Source: Elgaria multicarinata webbii
Taxonomy: Eukaryota; Chordata; Lepidosauria; Squamata; Anguidae
NCBI RefSeq assembly: GCF_023053635.1
Contig: NC_086183.1
Span: 32,593,501 to 32,657,500, forward strand
Direction of reading: 5' to 3'
Length of the DNA stretch: 64,000 bases
Positions within the stretch are counted from its first letter, which is position 1. The number at the start of each line of letters is the position of its first letter. The notes beneath the pieces are model-generated. The model was not told where the DNA came from. It did not search any database and saw nothing but the letters and a program-made list of their open reading frames with translations. Shown in pieces: positions 10,667 through 22,264 of this stretch. The position numbers and the translations under genes are program-made.

Positions 10667-12935
10667 GGCTGAGGAACTGGGTGTGATCGAAGGGGCGTCT
10701 CCTTTCGCCCACAAAACCACGGCCCAACTCTGCACTGGGCAGAGCTGCCGATAAAAGATCCCGGGTGGCCTTTTGTAGGAAAGCTCAGTGCCGTGCCAGC
10801 GTTCCCAAAACCGGGGGAAGAAATCTCTTTGTCCTAGAACAAATCCCCGTGCATCTACCTGTTCGCGACACCCCTTTCTCGGCCTCCTTGCAAAATGGGT
10901 AGAGGGTCCGTCTCTTTGCTCCTGCTCTCTGCTTCGCAGGTCCCTGCCCACCCAGATGCTGCTGTTTAAACTGATGCGATTTGTGGTGTGAGCTCAGGGG
11001 TTAGCCCAGTGTAAATGGAAAGCGGTCTGTGTGACCTTTCTGGGAAAGATGCGACTAGGAGGAAAGAGGTACCCTGCACCCTTCCGTCCGTCTGTCTTCC
11101 TGCTGCTACAAGTTAATTAACTCCTGCTATGACATTAGCTGGGAACTTCGTGTTATGTGTGTGTATAGGGGCGGGGGTCTGTTTCGGCCCAGGGGTAGAG
11201 TTCTCTGTTGCCAGGACTACCTGGCCAAGGCAAATGTAGCCTGCCTGCATTTGCAAGTGAAAAGCAGGGCGCTTCACCTTGCCGCCTCTCCGCCGGTGTG
11301 CTTGCAATCAGTGTATCACACGAGCAGTTCACGACTTTTGGCCTCCGTTCTCTGACAGCCCCTTGCAATATGCGCAGGAGTCGGGCACATGCTCAGCTCC
11401 ACATGATCAAGGGGTGAGAAACCAAACGGACGTACCAAGTCTGTACCAAGTTGTGCTCCCTTTCTAGTAATGTCTCCTTGTGTTCACGCTCTCCCCGTCT
11501 GAAAATGACGACTTGATCGCTTCGTCCCTTGAGCTTTTGTGCTCAGACCAGAGGGGCAGTCAGGGACGCAGGTTACCGCAACGATTTTACTGCTGCTCTC
11601 TGCGCTGCACAGTATGTCAGAAGCCGCTGTTGGTGCTCTTGAGGGTCGTGGCGCTTACGTTTCCAAAGTGAAATGTAGGTAGCAGCACAGGAGCGCCAAC
11701 TTCCTAGTGGTGAAAGCACTTCTGAAAGAGTGGGGAAGACCAGTGTGGGTGGGGCAGTTAGAGGGAGATTGAGGGGGTTGGACTTGATGGCCTTCTAGGC
11801 CCCTTCTAACTCTACTATTCTGATTCTATGAGTGGGTGGACCCCGACCCCCTCATCCATGGTCAAGATGGGCCTCTGTGTTCTGATCCAACGATGCTGCT
11901 CGTATTCCTTTATGCAAATGCTGCTCTCGTTTCACTCCTCCGCTCGATAACGGAAAGACTCCACGTGCAAGACCCGGCGGGGCACGTGGCAGGATCTTTT
12001 CCGTCCCCAGCCCATTCAGAGCATGGATGGAGGCTAGAAAAGGGGTGAAACAGGCCATCATGTGTGATGACAGCACTTAAAGAGGTGAAACAGTATGCCA
12101 TAACGTTTAGCACTTATTCGAAGTAAAGAATTGTACAGTTCGGTGGGAAAAGCAGGGGGGAATAACCCCACAGCAAGACAGTAGCACTTGGGCCATGTGA
12201 TCTTTTTCTGTATAACTCATTGCTAAAGATCTGTGTGTGTGCGTGTGTGCGTATGTGTGGTTTTTCTTTTTCTTTTATTAATCTACTGTTCTCATTGGAT
12301 AGACGAATGTAGTTTCCAATGTTCACTTCTTGTCCACGTTTTGCTGCTTCTTTTGGCAATCTGGGATTTCAGAGAAAATAAAAATAAATGAACGAGTTCC
12401 CTGCCTTCTAACAGGCTTTCCAGAGACTTCACAAATCTTTCTTATAGTCATGTTAAAGCGGTAAAATGTTGCCCTAATTATGGGCTTACATATCTTAATT
12501 GTGGGTTAATTCACACAAGGAGACAGAAACACCACCCATTTGGGAGACCTTGACATGACAGGATGGTTATGGTTTTTAGAGAGCACATCCGCCTGAAATT
12601 TCAAGCATTCTACTGGAATCTGGCCTCCTCTGAAACGTTGATTAGTGATTTGGATCAAAAATTCCTAAGTGAGTTTCCTCAAATTTGCTAATCGCTAGAA
12701 AAGCAGAGAAGGCTGCAAGGGCTATAAAGGACAGGCGTGAAATTCAAAGCAGCCTTGGTAAATTGTGAACAATTATATGAAAATAGTAAAAGGAAATCGG
12801 CAGTGCTGAGCCATAAGCAGAGGTTGCAGACGAGCCTTCACGGAGTTCTATAACAGAGAAAAGGTTAGCAGTTCAAACACTCTAGTAGGGGCAAGAGGCT
12901 CTTATACACACAGGTGTCAAGGAATTAGGTCACGG
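10667..12935 (+). other. NPAS1 3' UTR and downstream DNA
   Basis: No further coding signal was found. A candidate polyadenylation signal AATAAA occurs near 12375 ('gaaaataaaaataaatg'). A short CR1-type tail ('cttctaggccccttctaac') lies at about 11790-11830. Where the 3' UTR ends cannot be fixed from sequence alone. Confidence 0.4.
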
Positions 12936-12947
12936 CCTTTCCTAGCT

Positions 12948-13232
12948 GGGAGCCTCGTGTGGCGCAGAGCAGTAAAGCAGCAGTTTCTGCAGCTGAAACT
13001 CTCCCCATGGCCTGGGTTCGATCCCAGCGGAAGCTGGTTTCAGGCAGCCGGCTCGGGTCAACTCAGCCTTCCATCCTCCTGAGGTCGGTAAAATGAGTAC
13101 CCAGTTAGCTGGGGGAAAGGTAATCACGGCCGGGGAAGGCAACAGCAAACCACCCCGCTATAAGGCCTGCCAAGAAAACGTCAGCGAAAGCTGGCATCCC
13201 TCCAAGAGTCAGTAATGACTCAGTGCTTCTTT
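12948..13232 (+). mobile_element. Sauria-type SINE with target-site duplication
   Basis: The tRNA-like head begins 'gggagcctcgtgtggcgcag' and has a B-box-like 'gggttcgatccc'. The body contains 'gaggtcggtaaaatgagtac', and the tail 'gagtcagtaatgactcagtg' resembles BovB LINE ends. A 12-bp duplication CCTTTCCTAGCT flanks it at 12936-12947 and 13233-13244. I recall this structure as the Sauria SINE of squamates, mobilised by BovB LINEs. Confidence 0.85.
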
Positions 13233-13305
13233 CCTTTCCTAGCTACACATGATGATGATAATTGATCTTGATGGTTCACCATAAATTACAAAACATTAAA
13301 ACTTT

Positions 13306-13307
13306 TA

Positions 13308-13350
<43 letters not shown>

Positions 13351-13383
13351 ATATATATATATATTATATATATATATATATAC
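13306..13383. repeat. (AC)n(AT)n microsatellite
   Basis: A run of AC dinucleotides passes into a run of AT dinucleotides with one or two interruptions. Confidence 0.95.
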
Positions 13384-13489
13384 CAGCTAAAATGAGATGC
13401 CGGGATCGGATAAAACAACTTGACATTAAAATTCCATCATATGCCGTCAGATGTCTGGGAGTAGAGGTAAGTCTTAACCTGGTGTCAAA

Positions 13490-13790
13490 AATATGACAAT
13501 ATTGGTGCCAGGTGGACCTGTGGGAGATTGTGCCACAGCTGGGGTGGGTGGGGCTACCACTGAGAAGGCTATCTCCCTTGATGCCACCCCTCGGAGGATG
13601 GCCTCACACGATGACCCTAGTGTATGGGTGGTTTTGTACCAGGAGAGGCGCTCTGTCAGGTATTGCGTCCCCAAGACATGGAAGGCTGTATAGGTCAAAA
13701 ACAGCACGTTGAACCAGGCTTGGAAATATACAGACAGCCATTGCAAGCGGGCCAGAATTGGTGTTTTATGTTCGGACCTTCAGATCCCCT
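13490..13790 (-). repeat. Inverted LINE fragment (L2-like)
   Basis: The layout matches the inverted LINE at 58565-59335. 'ggcgctctgtcaggtattgc', 'gaaggctgtataggtcaaaa' and 'cagacagccattgcaagcgg' stand where the L2 3' ORF end stands in reverse. The copy is diverged, with no long reading frame. Confidence 0.4.
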
Positions 13791-13999
13791 TTATCAATCT
13801 GGAAGCCGCGTTTGGCACCATCTTCAAAGGCGGCCCCATGGAGAGCAAAGCCAGCCAGAACCCTAAAGGCGCTATTCAAGGTGCAAAGCCAGAACTCTTA
13901 AGGGATTTCCAAGGCTGGTTCTGACTGAAATCTGGAGCGGATTTCACTGTCCCAAGGACATCGGAGCCACCACTGATGACGGGTACTATATGCTGCACC

Positions 14000-14841
14000 T
14001 GGCTGAATCTTATACATGCGCGTAAGATTCTGTCAGCACAGGAATGTTGCAGCAAACGGGTCGATGCCACATCTCCCACTTTCCTGTGGTAAGAATGAGA
14101 TGCTGTGAAGAGACAAAAAGGTCTTCCTCCACTTGTGCCTCTGGCAGAGCTACAAACTGAGCACCTGCTGCCATGACGGATTTTCCTCCCCTTCCCAAAT
14201 AAAACGAGAGCGCAGATGGGTTTTGTTGTCTTTAATATAAATGTCAACTGACCTGGACACATGGAGCCAAGAATATGTGGCCCAGTGGCAGAAGAGACAC
14301 ACTTCTGATATGTGGTGATGATTTTGGAGCAGAAGCAACACTGGAGAAGCAGAGGCAAAGCTATACAGGGGGACCCTAGGCTTTCACGAAGGTATTTTTT
14401 GTTGTTGAAAGTGGCTTTAGGACTTGCAGACCTGGTTGGAGTGGGAGGGAGAGGGGACAGAGCAGGACCAGGACCAACAAATGCTCACTTGCTGAAAAGA
14501 ACTAGAGATCCTGGCTTATCAAGAATGCATGCTTCCAGCTGGGAAGCCGGCTCACTAGCTCAGCAGAAGGTCCTTCTACATATATTTTTTCTGTGTCTTT
14601 CCCCCGGGGATCTGATTTTTGCTAATGTCACTTCCCAGAGCCCACAAGGAAAACCTGAAATAAATACAGAGCAGCCAAGACACCCGCTTGTCTCTCATGC
14701 GCGAGAAAGCCATTCCCTCTTCCTTGCCCTTTGGCCCATGTGCCGCGAGGGCCCGCACGTGCCCTGTGGATGGCCTTAAGATTCAGTCCGCAGAGTGAAA
14801 CCACGTCCCAAAGGATTGTCTGCAAAAGCCAACGTGGCCCT
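14000..14841. other. TMEM160 3' flank
   Basis: No gene was seen. The stretch probably holds the TMEM160 3' UTR (minus strand). A short piece near 13930-13985 resembles the foldback at 23200-23403 ('ggagcggatttcactg'). Confidence 0.35.
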
Positions 14842-15101
14842 TCACTTCTCCGACTTCCCGTCCTCCTTCTTCTTGTCCGCCTGGCACTTGTCGCTGTTGT
14901 CATCCTGGATGATCTCTACTTCCAGCCGGCCAATGTAGAGGGAGATGGCACACAGCCAGAACAGCCCCACCGTGGTGACTGCAGCGCAATTCAGGAGAGC
15001 CGTGGAGAAGGAAAGCATCATGGTGCGACGGAGGAGGAAGAGGCTGATAAGGTAGGAGGCACTGCCGTACGAGACACAGATTCCGCCGAGGATGAAGAAG
15101 C
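14842..15101 (-). CDS. TMEM160: TMEM160 exon 3 (C-terminal)
   Basis: The last exon of TMEM160 reads from acceptor CTTCCTAG to a stop at 14842. It encodes GFFILGGICVSYGSASYLIS, LFLLRRTMM, a second hydrophobic stretch (VTTVGLFWLCAISLYIGRL) and a Lys/Asp-rich tail ending GKSEK. Human TMEM160 has GFFLLGGLCVVWGSASY and LLWACAVGLYMGQLE at these places. The three exons total 546 nt and give a 181-residue protein, close to the 188 residues I recall for human. The mammalian protein is reported at the mitochondrial inner membrane, with effects on stress responses and pain behaviour in mice. Its molecular role is unknown. Confidence 0.92.
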
Positions 15102-15309
15102 CTAGGAAGAGAAACACGGCTCACTCTTCTGGGGACGGGGCAGGACCTAGCCAGGATTACTCCTGCCCAAGGCTCAACTGGACAGTAATTGCAGCGTTAT
15201 GTGTGCTTGTATGTCTGGGCAGGTTTACAGTAGAAGGCAGAAATCCCTTTCATTCTTCTCTATTCTTTATAAATTCAGCCCTACGAGCTGACATTAAAAA
15301 GATGCTATA

Positions 15310-15385
15310 TTATTATTATTTATTAATTATTATTATTATTATTATTTGCATTTTTATACCACCCAACAGCCGAAGCTGGGTTGGT
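15310..15385 (-). repeat. (ATT)n plus very short inverted L2 end
   Basis: An ATT-rich run is followed by 'gcatttttataccacccaac', the inverted terminus of the L2 family found elsewhere in the window. It lies in TMEM160 intron 2. Confidence 0.6.
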
Positions 15386-15814
15386 CTAGGAGCATGCAAG
15401 CTTTCAAGTGTTCCAGAATTCTTTGCAAGATAGAAACGCATTCTGATGAAGAGTTCTGCAAGATACAAAAACTTGCATACTCCAATGTTGATCCAGAAAG
15501 ACACTTTTTTTCTACTCTCCTATCCCCCAGTTCATATGGCTACCGTGTCGACTTTCCTCGCTGCACAATGAAACCAAAACATAGCCGCAAAGCGAAAATA
15601 TTTAATCAGTTCTTCCAAGACTTGGAATAATTAGAGCTACTGTGTATAAAAACCCCAAGGTTCCTGCTCTAGTGATGGAGAGGCAGATGCCAAAGTCCTG
15701 GGAATACGGAAACCCCTCAACCCCTCACACAATTCAAACTGGATTTCTGGGGACACACACTGTATTTTGCATAGGTTACTCTGCCACTTTTCAGCAATGA
15801 TGAACCCACTAAGG

Positions 15815-15944
15815 CAGCCTTCCTCAACCTGGGGCGCTCCAGATGTGTTGGACTACAACTCCCAGAATGCCCCAGCCAGGTGGCTGGGGCATTCTGGGAG
15901 ATGCAGTCCAACACATCTGGAGCGCCCCAGGTTGAGGAAGGCTG
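15815..15944. mobile_element. hAT-type foldback MITE, copy 3
   Basis: This is the cleanest copy. It starts 'cagccttcctcaacctgggg', ends with the exact reverse complement, and has perfect 8-bp duplications CACTAAGG at 15807-15814 and 15945-15952. The left arm reads 'actacaactcccagaatgc' and the right arm carries the inverted match. Confidence 0.93.
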
Positions 15945-16799
15945 CACTAAGGCATCCCTCATGGCCACTCCTTGAAGCTGAAGATCGAGCAGACCTATTC
16001 TTCAGCACGGCTATGTTGTTCCTCCAAAATGAAAATGCTGGCTACAAATTAGGGCGATACCAACGGACAGCTACAGGCCTCTTTCAAAGTGTGAGACGCC
16101 ACTGCCCCACTGTGGCAAAATTCAGAAACTGTGTCGGAGCCGGTGGACAGAGGTAAGGAGCCAGCAAACGCTTGACGGATCAGGGCCACTCTGCCTCTCA
16201 GCAGGTACAAAATAGCACAAATGTCTAGATTCCCATTCAAATCACACAAATAAAATAAGTTCTTTAATTAATGTGCACCCCATACCCAAATCACCCTAAA
16301 TCAGAGTTCTTCTTTAACTACAATGAATTGGCAAAGGCTGTGAACAGACCTACAAAATGGCCAAAGGAAAGTGCCTGGGCCTTTTCAACACCCACCCCCA
16401 GTAATGAAGCTTAGAAAAAAGTTTCCAGTGGCATCAATTCAATATTTCTTCTAAGCTTAATCGCTGGGGGGGGGGGGGGAGGGGGAGGGTATTTAGGTGG
16501 GTGGGTTGTAACATGGGACACCTCCCCCCTGAAAATTGCCCCTTGCATGGCAATTAAGCTGAGCAAGAGAGCTTCCATTGGCCCAGCAAGACCTACGGCT
16601 GAGACTGGGCTTTCTAATGTGTCACAAGACACCTATATTGATTCCTCAGCAGACACTGGAAGGGGGAGGATTCAAGTGTGGGGTGTTAGCAAACCGCTAG
16701 CCTACACTATCAGCAGTGTCTCCAACACACCCCATGAGAAGAGAAGGCACCACGGAAATGATCCATGGATCCTTTTTGGATGTGGGCTACTGCTAGCCA

Positions 16800-17735
16800 T
16801 CAGGGCTAGTAGCCATTGATGCCCTTCTCCTCCAGGAATTTATCCAATGCCCTTTTAAAGCCATTCAAATTGGTGGCCATCACTATGTCTTGTGGTAGTG
16901 AATTCCATGACTATGTACCGTGTGAAGAAACACTTCCTCTTGTTAGTCCTGAATCTCCTAACAATCAGTTTCGTCGGAGACCCCCTCCCTTTTTACTCTA
17001 GTACAGTGGTTCCCAAAGTGGGTGGTACTTTCCCCTTGGGGGCGGTGGGATTGCATGGGGGGGGGGGGGTTAAGAGGCAAGGGGGCAGCAGGGGGGCGCT
17101 CAAGGTGGACTTTTCCGAGAAGCGCCTCTCCAGAAGGTCTTATAACCCAGGGACATTTTTATGGGAGAAGGTAGTTTGATCCCAAGCCATATAGGGGAAG
17201 AATCCACACATGTATTAAGACCGTTTAAGAAGAGTCCTTTTACCGGTGAATTGAAATGTTTCAAAAGCACCAAAAAGCTAATGCAGAGACATACCCTGCT
17301 TGGTGTGCCCCGCCACGCCGGCTGCAAAATAGAGGCGTTTGCTCTCTTTTCCCTCCCTCCCTCAGCAAGCCTGCGGTGGTGGGTGCTTCGGATTTTGAAT
17401 AAATATTCAATTAATTGTTACAGTTTTGAATTTTATTGTTATTATCTTCCTTAGTGAGTCGTTGAAAACCGCTATTCTGAATAATGATTTTTATAGTGTA
17501 GGGTAGGGGGCACTGGGCATGAGTTTGTGGAACCAAGGGGGCGGTGACCTGAAAAAGTTTGGGAACCACTGCTCTAGTATGATCACAGAGAGAGAAAAAT
17601 GTCTCCCTATCCACGTTCTCCACACCATGCATAATTTTGCACACCTCTATCATGTCTCCCTTTTCCGTCCTTTCTTTCCCAAACTAAACAATCCTAGATT
17701 CTGCCCCTGGATCATTTTAGTTGCCCTTTTCTGCA
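16800..17735 (-). repeat. Inverted CR1-like LINE, split by a hAT insertion
   Basis: The parts 16800-17003 and 17572-17735 are one LINE copy in reverse. 'attggtggccatcactatgt' and 'gtgaattccatgactatgta' lie in the first part, and 'tcatgtctcccttttccgtc' in the second. A related fragment sits at 28925-29060. The gap is the hAT element at 17004-17571. Confidence 0.6.
17004..17571. mobile_element. hAT non-autonomous transposon (Charlie-like ends)
   Basis: The ends are 'cagtggttcccaaagtggg' and 'aagtttgggaaccactg', which are inverted repeats of one another. Perfect 8-bp duplications CTCTAGTA flank the element at 16996-17003 and 17572-17579. The 568-bp interior holds no transposase reading frame. 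It is inserted in an older LINE. Confidence 0.88.
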
Positions 17736-18559
17736 CCCAGTGCCCTCCAGATGTGTTGGACTACAGCTTCCATATTCCCCCATCCAGCATAACCCTAGAA
17801 TGTGGGGTTTCTTATCGACAGAACTGTATGCAAAAACTGCCCGTTCTAGGCTCCCTTCCTGCTTTATTTCGCAGAGACATCCAAGGTACATGGAACTTTG
17901 TTTCACACTTTGTCCTTGCTTAAAAAGAGTTCAATTTGTTGATTTCAAGGAACGATTTCTCCACTTTTACCACGAGCTTTCTCCTTTGCACTTCCTCTAC
18001 CCCTTCCTGAACATGCAATGCGGATGAGGAAATCACACAATTTCACGGTGGCAGAGCCCCAGTCTCCAACGGCGACTGGATGCTGCACTTTTAAGGCTTC
18101 AAAGCAAGTTCCTTCCCCTGCCCTCAGATGTTCTCTGGGAACAAGCATACAGGCCAAGGTCATCATGTTAAAGCCACAAACTGCAACTGTCCCTGCCTGA
18201 CTTTCAAGGCGCTACAATCACTTGCTCTTCTGGAGGCCGCTGACGAAAGATGATATCACCAGAGCTATTAATGTCTGAAATGTCAATTGAGACTTCTTCA
18301 AGCGACTCTCGTCTATTGACTGACTACATTCAGAAAAACCCTTTCTGGCTCTCACTGCCAATTAGCTCTTACAATTTTTTAAAGAGCGACTGTCCCGGTC
18401 ACAGACGGCACAAAGCCTACAGACAAGCAATGCACAAGGTGCATCTCAAGTGGGTCTCGCGTCAGGCCAGACACACGTTGGCGTAGGTCATTTGCTACAC
18501 AGCACTAGCCTGAAAGAACCATGCATTCTCTTCCCATTTGCAAACACATCTCACTCTGG

Positions 18560-19105
18560 GCACTTGGAAGCCGTGAGATCATATTATGCCAGTACTTTCC
18601 CAGCTACACTGGCTGCCTGTCCCTTTCTGGACCCGATTCAAAGTGCTGGTATTAACATTCAAAGCCCTAAACGGTTTGGGGCCAGGTTACCTGAAGGAAT
18701 GCCTCCTCCCACAAGTACCTGCCCAGACCCTACGGTCATCTTCAGGAGCCTTTCTCTGGGAGCCCCTGCCAAAAGAAGTGAGGTTGGTGGCTACCAGGAT
18801 AAGGGCCTTTTCTGCAGTGGCACCCTGGTTATGGAATGAGCTTCCTAGAGATGTTTGCCTGGCGCCTATATTGTGCTCTTTCCAGCGCCAGGGAAAGACT
18901 TTTTTTTATTTTCCCAGCCAGTTTAATCTTTTAGCTCTGTTTTAAATCTGATATTGGATTTTAAATCTCTGCACTGCTGGTAGGTTTTACTTTGGTTTCA
19001 TTTTGAAACTGCAGTTTTAAACCACGTGGTTTTAATTTTTGTGATTTGGCCAGAGAGCTTTGGCTATTGGACGGTATAAAAATGTAATAAAAATAAATAA
19101 GTAAC
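18560..19105 (+). repeat. L2-type LINE 3' end
   Basis: The forward frame near 18586 gives LPVPFWTRFKVLVLTFKALN, GLGPGYLKE, LPKEVRLVATR and WNELPRDV, the C-terminal end of an L2-clade ORF2. The 3' end 'ttggacggtataaaaatgta' passes into an (AAT)n tail. The copy is 5'-truncated and lies in TMEM160 intron 2. Confidence 0.82.
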
Positions 19106-19559
19106 ATTTTTAGTCCCCACCATAGATCAGGCAATGAACCATTTACCTTCTATAAAACATCTGTCTATGGCTGCTAAATTACTTTCCAAACCGGGAGGTT
19201 CCCTGTGCTTTAGAGTCAGAGTTTCAGCACCAAAGAGGAAATGAGAGAAATAGCCTTAGTAAAAACAGTGGCAGTGTGGCATAAGTTCTCTCTCCTGATA
19301 AGCATGCAAACCGTGCTGGGATCTACATTGCAGATGGGCAGGAGACTGCTATGTGTACCTTCTGGATCATCAGACACTCTGGAAGAGCTAGGGTGATTCT
19401 CAAAGAGTGGCCCCATACAGATCTTAAGAACTCTTAGAACAAACCCTTTTAGGAAAGCAGGGCATTTCTACAAATGTGGTTACTTTAATCTCTACACCCA
19501 GGCCTTCGCATCTTCTGCTAGCGTCCTCCCACAGTCATAACAACTTGCTTGTTACCTAC

Positions 19560-19652
19560 CGTAAGCTGCTTCACGCCCCATGTCACTCTGAACGTAAGAA
19601 ATCACTCCAACACCGGTAGCCAACAAGCCATTCCGAAACCAGGAAAGAAACC
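19560..19652 (-). CDS. TMEM160: TMEM160 exon 2
   Basis: This 93-nt exon lies between acceptor 'tttctcaccag' and donor TACG|GTAGGT. With the joining base it encodes GFLSWFRNGLLATGVGVISY and VQSDMGREAAYG. The human protein reads FLSWFRNGLLASGIGVIS..QSDMGREAAYG here, so the match is almost complete. It includes the first membrane segment. Both introns are phase 1. Confidence 0.95.
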
Positions 19653-20165
19653 CTGGTGAGAAAGGAGAACAGAAAAAAAAATTAACCAACTTTTCTGCAT
19701 TAAACTATAGTTTTAACAAAGGAAACAAAAATATAGTAATAAGACTAACAGTGCAATCCTATACACGCCTTACTTAAAATGCTTTCAGCACTGAAGTACT
19801 TTTGTTATCATTTAATAAACAGATACCCAAATAACAGCCAACCTTAAAGGGCTGTTTGACAGCTCACCTGAGCGATGGCTGCCTCAACAACTGCCTCCTA
19901 CCCCTCTGCCTGACTGTGAAGCAACCTGGTGCAAAGGAAATAAGGAGCAACTGACCATGCAACTGACAACGATTGTGTAAGTGAGATGGGCCAGATGATG
20001 AGTGCAGCCACAATGACCTAGTGAGAACTGGGCTTTTATGGGGAGGATTTATTTATTCCTTTGTATTAAGAATTTATGTGCTACCCTTCAATACAAATAT
20101 TTCCAGGGCAGCTTATGAATAAAAACAAAGGGAGGAGAGAAGAGACAGGTCAGGTGCCAACCATC

Positions 20166-20645
20166 CGGCTCCTGGTGTTCTAGCTGGGGTGCCCCCTCCC
20201 CCCCCACTTCTTGAATTGTGGAGCCCAGAACTGGACGCAATACTCTAGATGAGGCCTAACCAGGGCCAAATAGAGAGGAACCAGTACCTCACGCGATTTG
20301 GAAGCTATACTTCTATTAATGCAGCCCAAAATAGCATTTGCCTTTCTTGCAGCCATATTGCACTGTTGGCTCATATTCAGCTTGTGATCTACAACAATTC
20401 CAAGATCCTTCTCGTTTGTAGTATTGCTGAGCCAAGTATCCCCCATCTTGTAACTGTGCCTTTGGTTTCTATTTCCTAAATGTAGAACTTGGCATTTATC
20501 CCTATTAAATTTCATTCTGTTGTTTTCAGCCCAGCACTCCAGCCTATCAAGATCACTTTGAAGTTTGTTTCTGTCTTCCAGGGTATTAGCTATCCCACCC
20601 AATTTTGTGTCATCTGCAAATCTGATAAGCGTCCCCTGCACCTCA
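20166..20645 (-). repeat. CR1 LINE reverse-transcriptase fragment
   Basis: The reverse strand encodes IRFADDTKLGGIANTLEDRN, then LQSDLDRLECWAENNRMKFN, KCQVLHLG and ALVRPHLEYCVQFWAPQFKK. FADD is the catalytic motif of reverse transcriptase, and the rest is typical CR1 ORF2. The fragment is internal, broken at both ends, and lies in TMEM160 intron 1. Confidence 0.92.
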
Positions 20646-20818
20646 ATGGAACCAGTTACCTAGGGAGGTTGTGGGCTCTCCCACACTAGAGGCCTTCAAG
20701 AGGCAGCTGGACAACCATCTGTCAGGGATGCTTTAGGGTGGACTCCTGCATTGAGCAGGGGGTTGGACTCAATGGCCTTGTGGGCCCCTTCCAACTCTGC
20801 TATTCTATGATTCTAGGG
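20646..20818 (+). repeat. CR1 LINE 3' end
   Basis: The sequence 'aggccttcaagaggcagctg' to 'ttctatgattctag' is the CR1 3' tail with its ATTCTATG-type repeat. It faces away from the adjoining CR1 fragment, so the two are separate insertions. Confidence 0.8.
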
Positions 20819-21184
20819 CTGCTCAAGAACCATCTTGCCCTGACGGCTGCTACCCTATGTCCACTTACCTGGGATTAAGCCCCACTGAACCCAATGGGAA
20901 TAATTTCTGAGTAGAGCATTGCACAGTAAAAGGGCTCCTGTTAACATTAAATAGATATACACGCGTACTGGCCTAGACGGCAGCATCTGCGTGAAGCCTT
21001 TTGGACCCTTAGGAAAACAGCCCAACAGCTCAAACGCTCCGTTATTCTAACTCAAATCTCACAAAAGAGGAACAGCACTATTGAGTTTTAAATGCCATGA
21101 AAAAGAAGTAAAATAAAAGCTTTAAAAGGCTCGGCCTCCTCCTCCTCCTCCTCCTCCTGCTGCAACCGCTTCCCAGCCCAGAGG

Positions 21185-21320
21185 AGTTGGACTGCAATTC
21201 CCATCAACCATGCCTGCAAACTCCAGGCTTGCCCTCCCAGATGTGTTTTGGGACTACAAATCCCATCAAGCCCAACCAATGCCTGGGGTTGATGGGAGTT
21301 GTAGTCCAACACGTCTCGCG
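21185..21320. mobile_element. Palindromic MITE relic near the TMEM160 promoter
   Basis: 'gggactacaaatcccatcaa' and 'ttgatgggagttgtagtcc' face each other, with a further arm at 21187. It belongs to the same broad hAT foldback group and sits about 130 bp inside intron 1. Confidence 0.55.
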
Positions 21321-21447
21321 TGGGGGCAGGGCTGCTCTTCTCGCTCGGGACACTTCGGACACTGGCCGCACCCGCCCACAAGCGCCCTCTCACAAGCCCC
21401 GCCCACCCCGGGGGAGGGGCGCGCGCGCGCCAGGCCCCGCCCCTCAC

Positions 21448-21640
21448 CGGTCTCGTGAGCCTTCCTGAGGAGCCAGGCGTCCGCCTTGTCCAGCTCCGAC
21501 ACGGCGGGAGGTCCGGGCCCCCGCCCAGAGCTGCACCTCGGGCCCCGCGCTCTCCAGGGCCAGGCCTCTCCCCTCAGCAGCCCGCCGGCCCCCCTGGCCC
21601 GCGCCACGACCCGGCCCCACCAAGCCCCGCTTAGCGCCAT
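21448..21640 (-). CDS. TMEM160: TMEM160 exon 1 with start codon
   Basis: The start lies in the very strong context GCCGCCATGG. It encodes MALSGAWWGRVVARARGAGG, a Gly/Arg/Pro-rich stretch and AVSELDKADAWLLRKAHET, ending ACCG|GTGAGG. Human TMEM160 has VSELDRADAWLLRKAHET here. The Arg-rich N-terminus without acidic residues fits a mitochondrial targeting sequence (inference). An upstream in-frame ATG at 21703 was not chosen, because its context and added residues look untranslated. Confidence 0.93.
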
Positions 21641-21960
21641 GGCGGCGGCGCCGGCCCGCAGAAGAACCGGTCTGTGGAGACAGACCTCTGCCCTGTGAGG
21701 CACGGAAGGCGGGGCCGGCGCCGATAGGCTGCTTCTGGCTAAGCGCCGCCCCTTTGCGTCCTTTCCGTCAGGATTGGCCGGAGCCCTTGTCTTTCTGAAA
21801 TAAGGCGGCGCTAAGGCGCCGTCTCCACACGGGCATAGGCCCTTTCGGACCTGTCAGTCATGACATGGTGTCGCTTGCCCTGGGCCTGACGCCTGATTGG
21901 TCTTCAGAGAGAAGTGATGCGTTCTGGGATATGTAGTTTCTCTCCTGCTGCGAGTAGAGT
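21641..21960 (-). promoter_or_regulatory. TMEM160 promoter, CpG-rich, with ZNF143-type motif
   Basis: The DNA upstream of the start codon is GC- and CpG-rich. On the minus strand, 21919-21939 reads AACTACATATCCCAGAACGC, close to the ZNF143/THAP11 consensus ACTACAATTCCCAGAATGC known from housekeeping promoters. It is about 280 bp before the ATG. A weaker ACTACAACTCCC lies near 21980-21995. No TATA box was seen. Confidence 0.6.
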
Positions 21961-22104
21961 GGGCAACCCAGGGCAGGTGGGGAGTTGTAGTCGATCTCGA
22001 AAAATGACAGGGATTGTAACTAGAGAGAGCGAAAAGGTTAGAGTGGCCTCAGCTGCCTCAGTTTCCGGTTTATTAGGAAAAAAGGTTAGGCTTGGAGGAA
22101 ATTT

Positions 22105-22165
22105 ATTCATTCATTTATTTATTTATTTATTACATTTCTATACCGCCCAATAGCCGGAGCTCTCT
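22105..22165 (-). repeat. Very short inverted L2 end
   Basis: 'tttattacatttctataccg' and 'cccaatagccggagctctc' are the inverted L2 terminus. Only about 60 bp remain. Confidence 0.7.
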
Positions 22166-22264
22166 TTAAGGTTTTATATCCTTAAAAGTAAAGGATATAA
22201 CGTTGGAAACCGAAGTCAGGATTATTCAGACCATGGAATTTCCGATCTCTATGGATGGATGCGA

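Noticed and set aside
20180-20641. Reverse-strand 153-codon frame as a host gene
   Set aside because: FADD and surrounding phrases identify it as CR1 reverse transcriptase.
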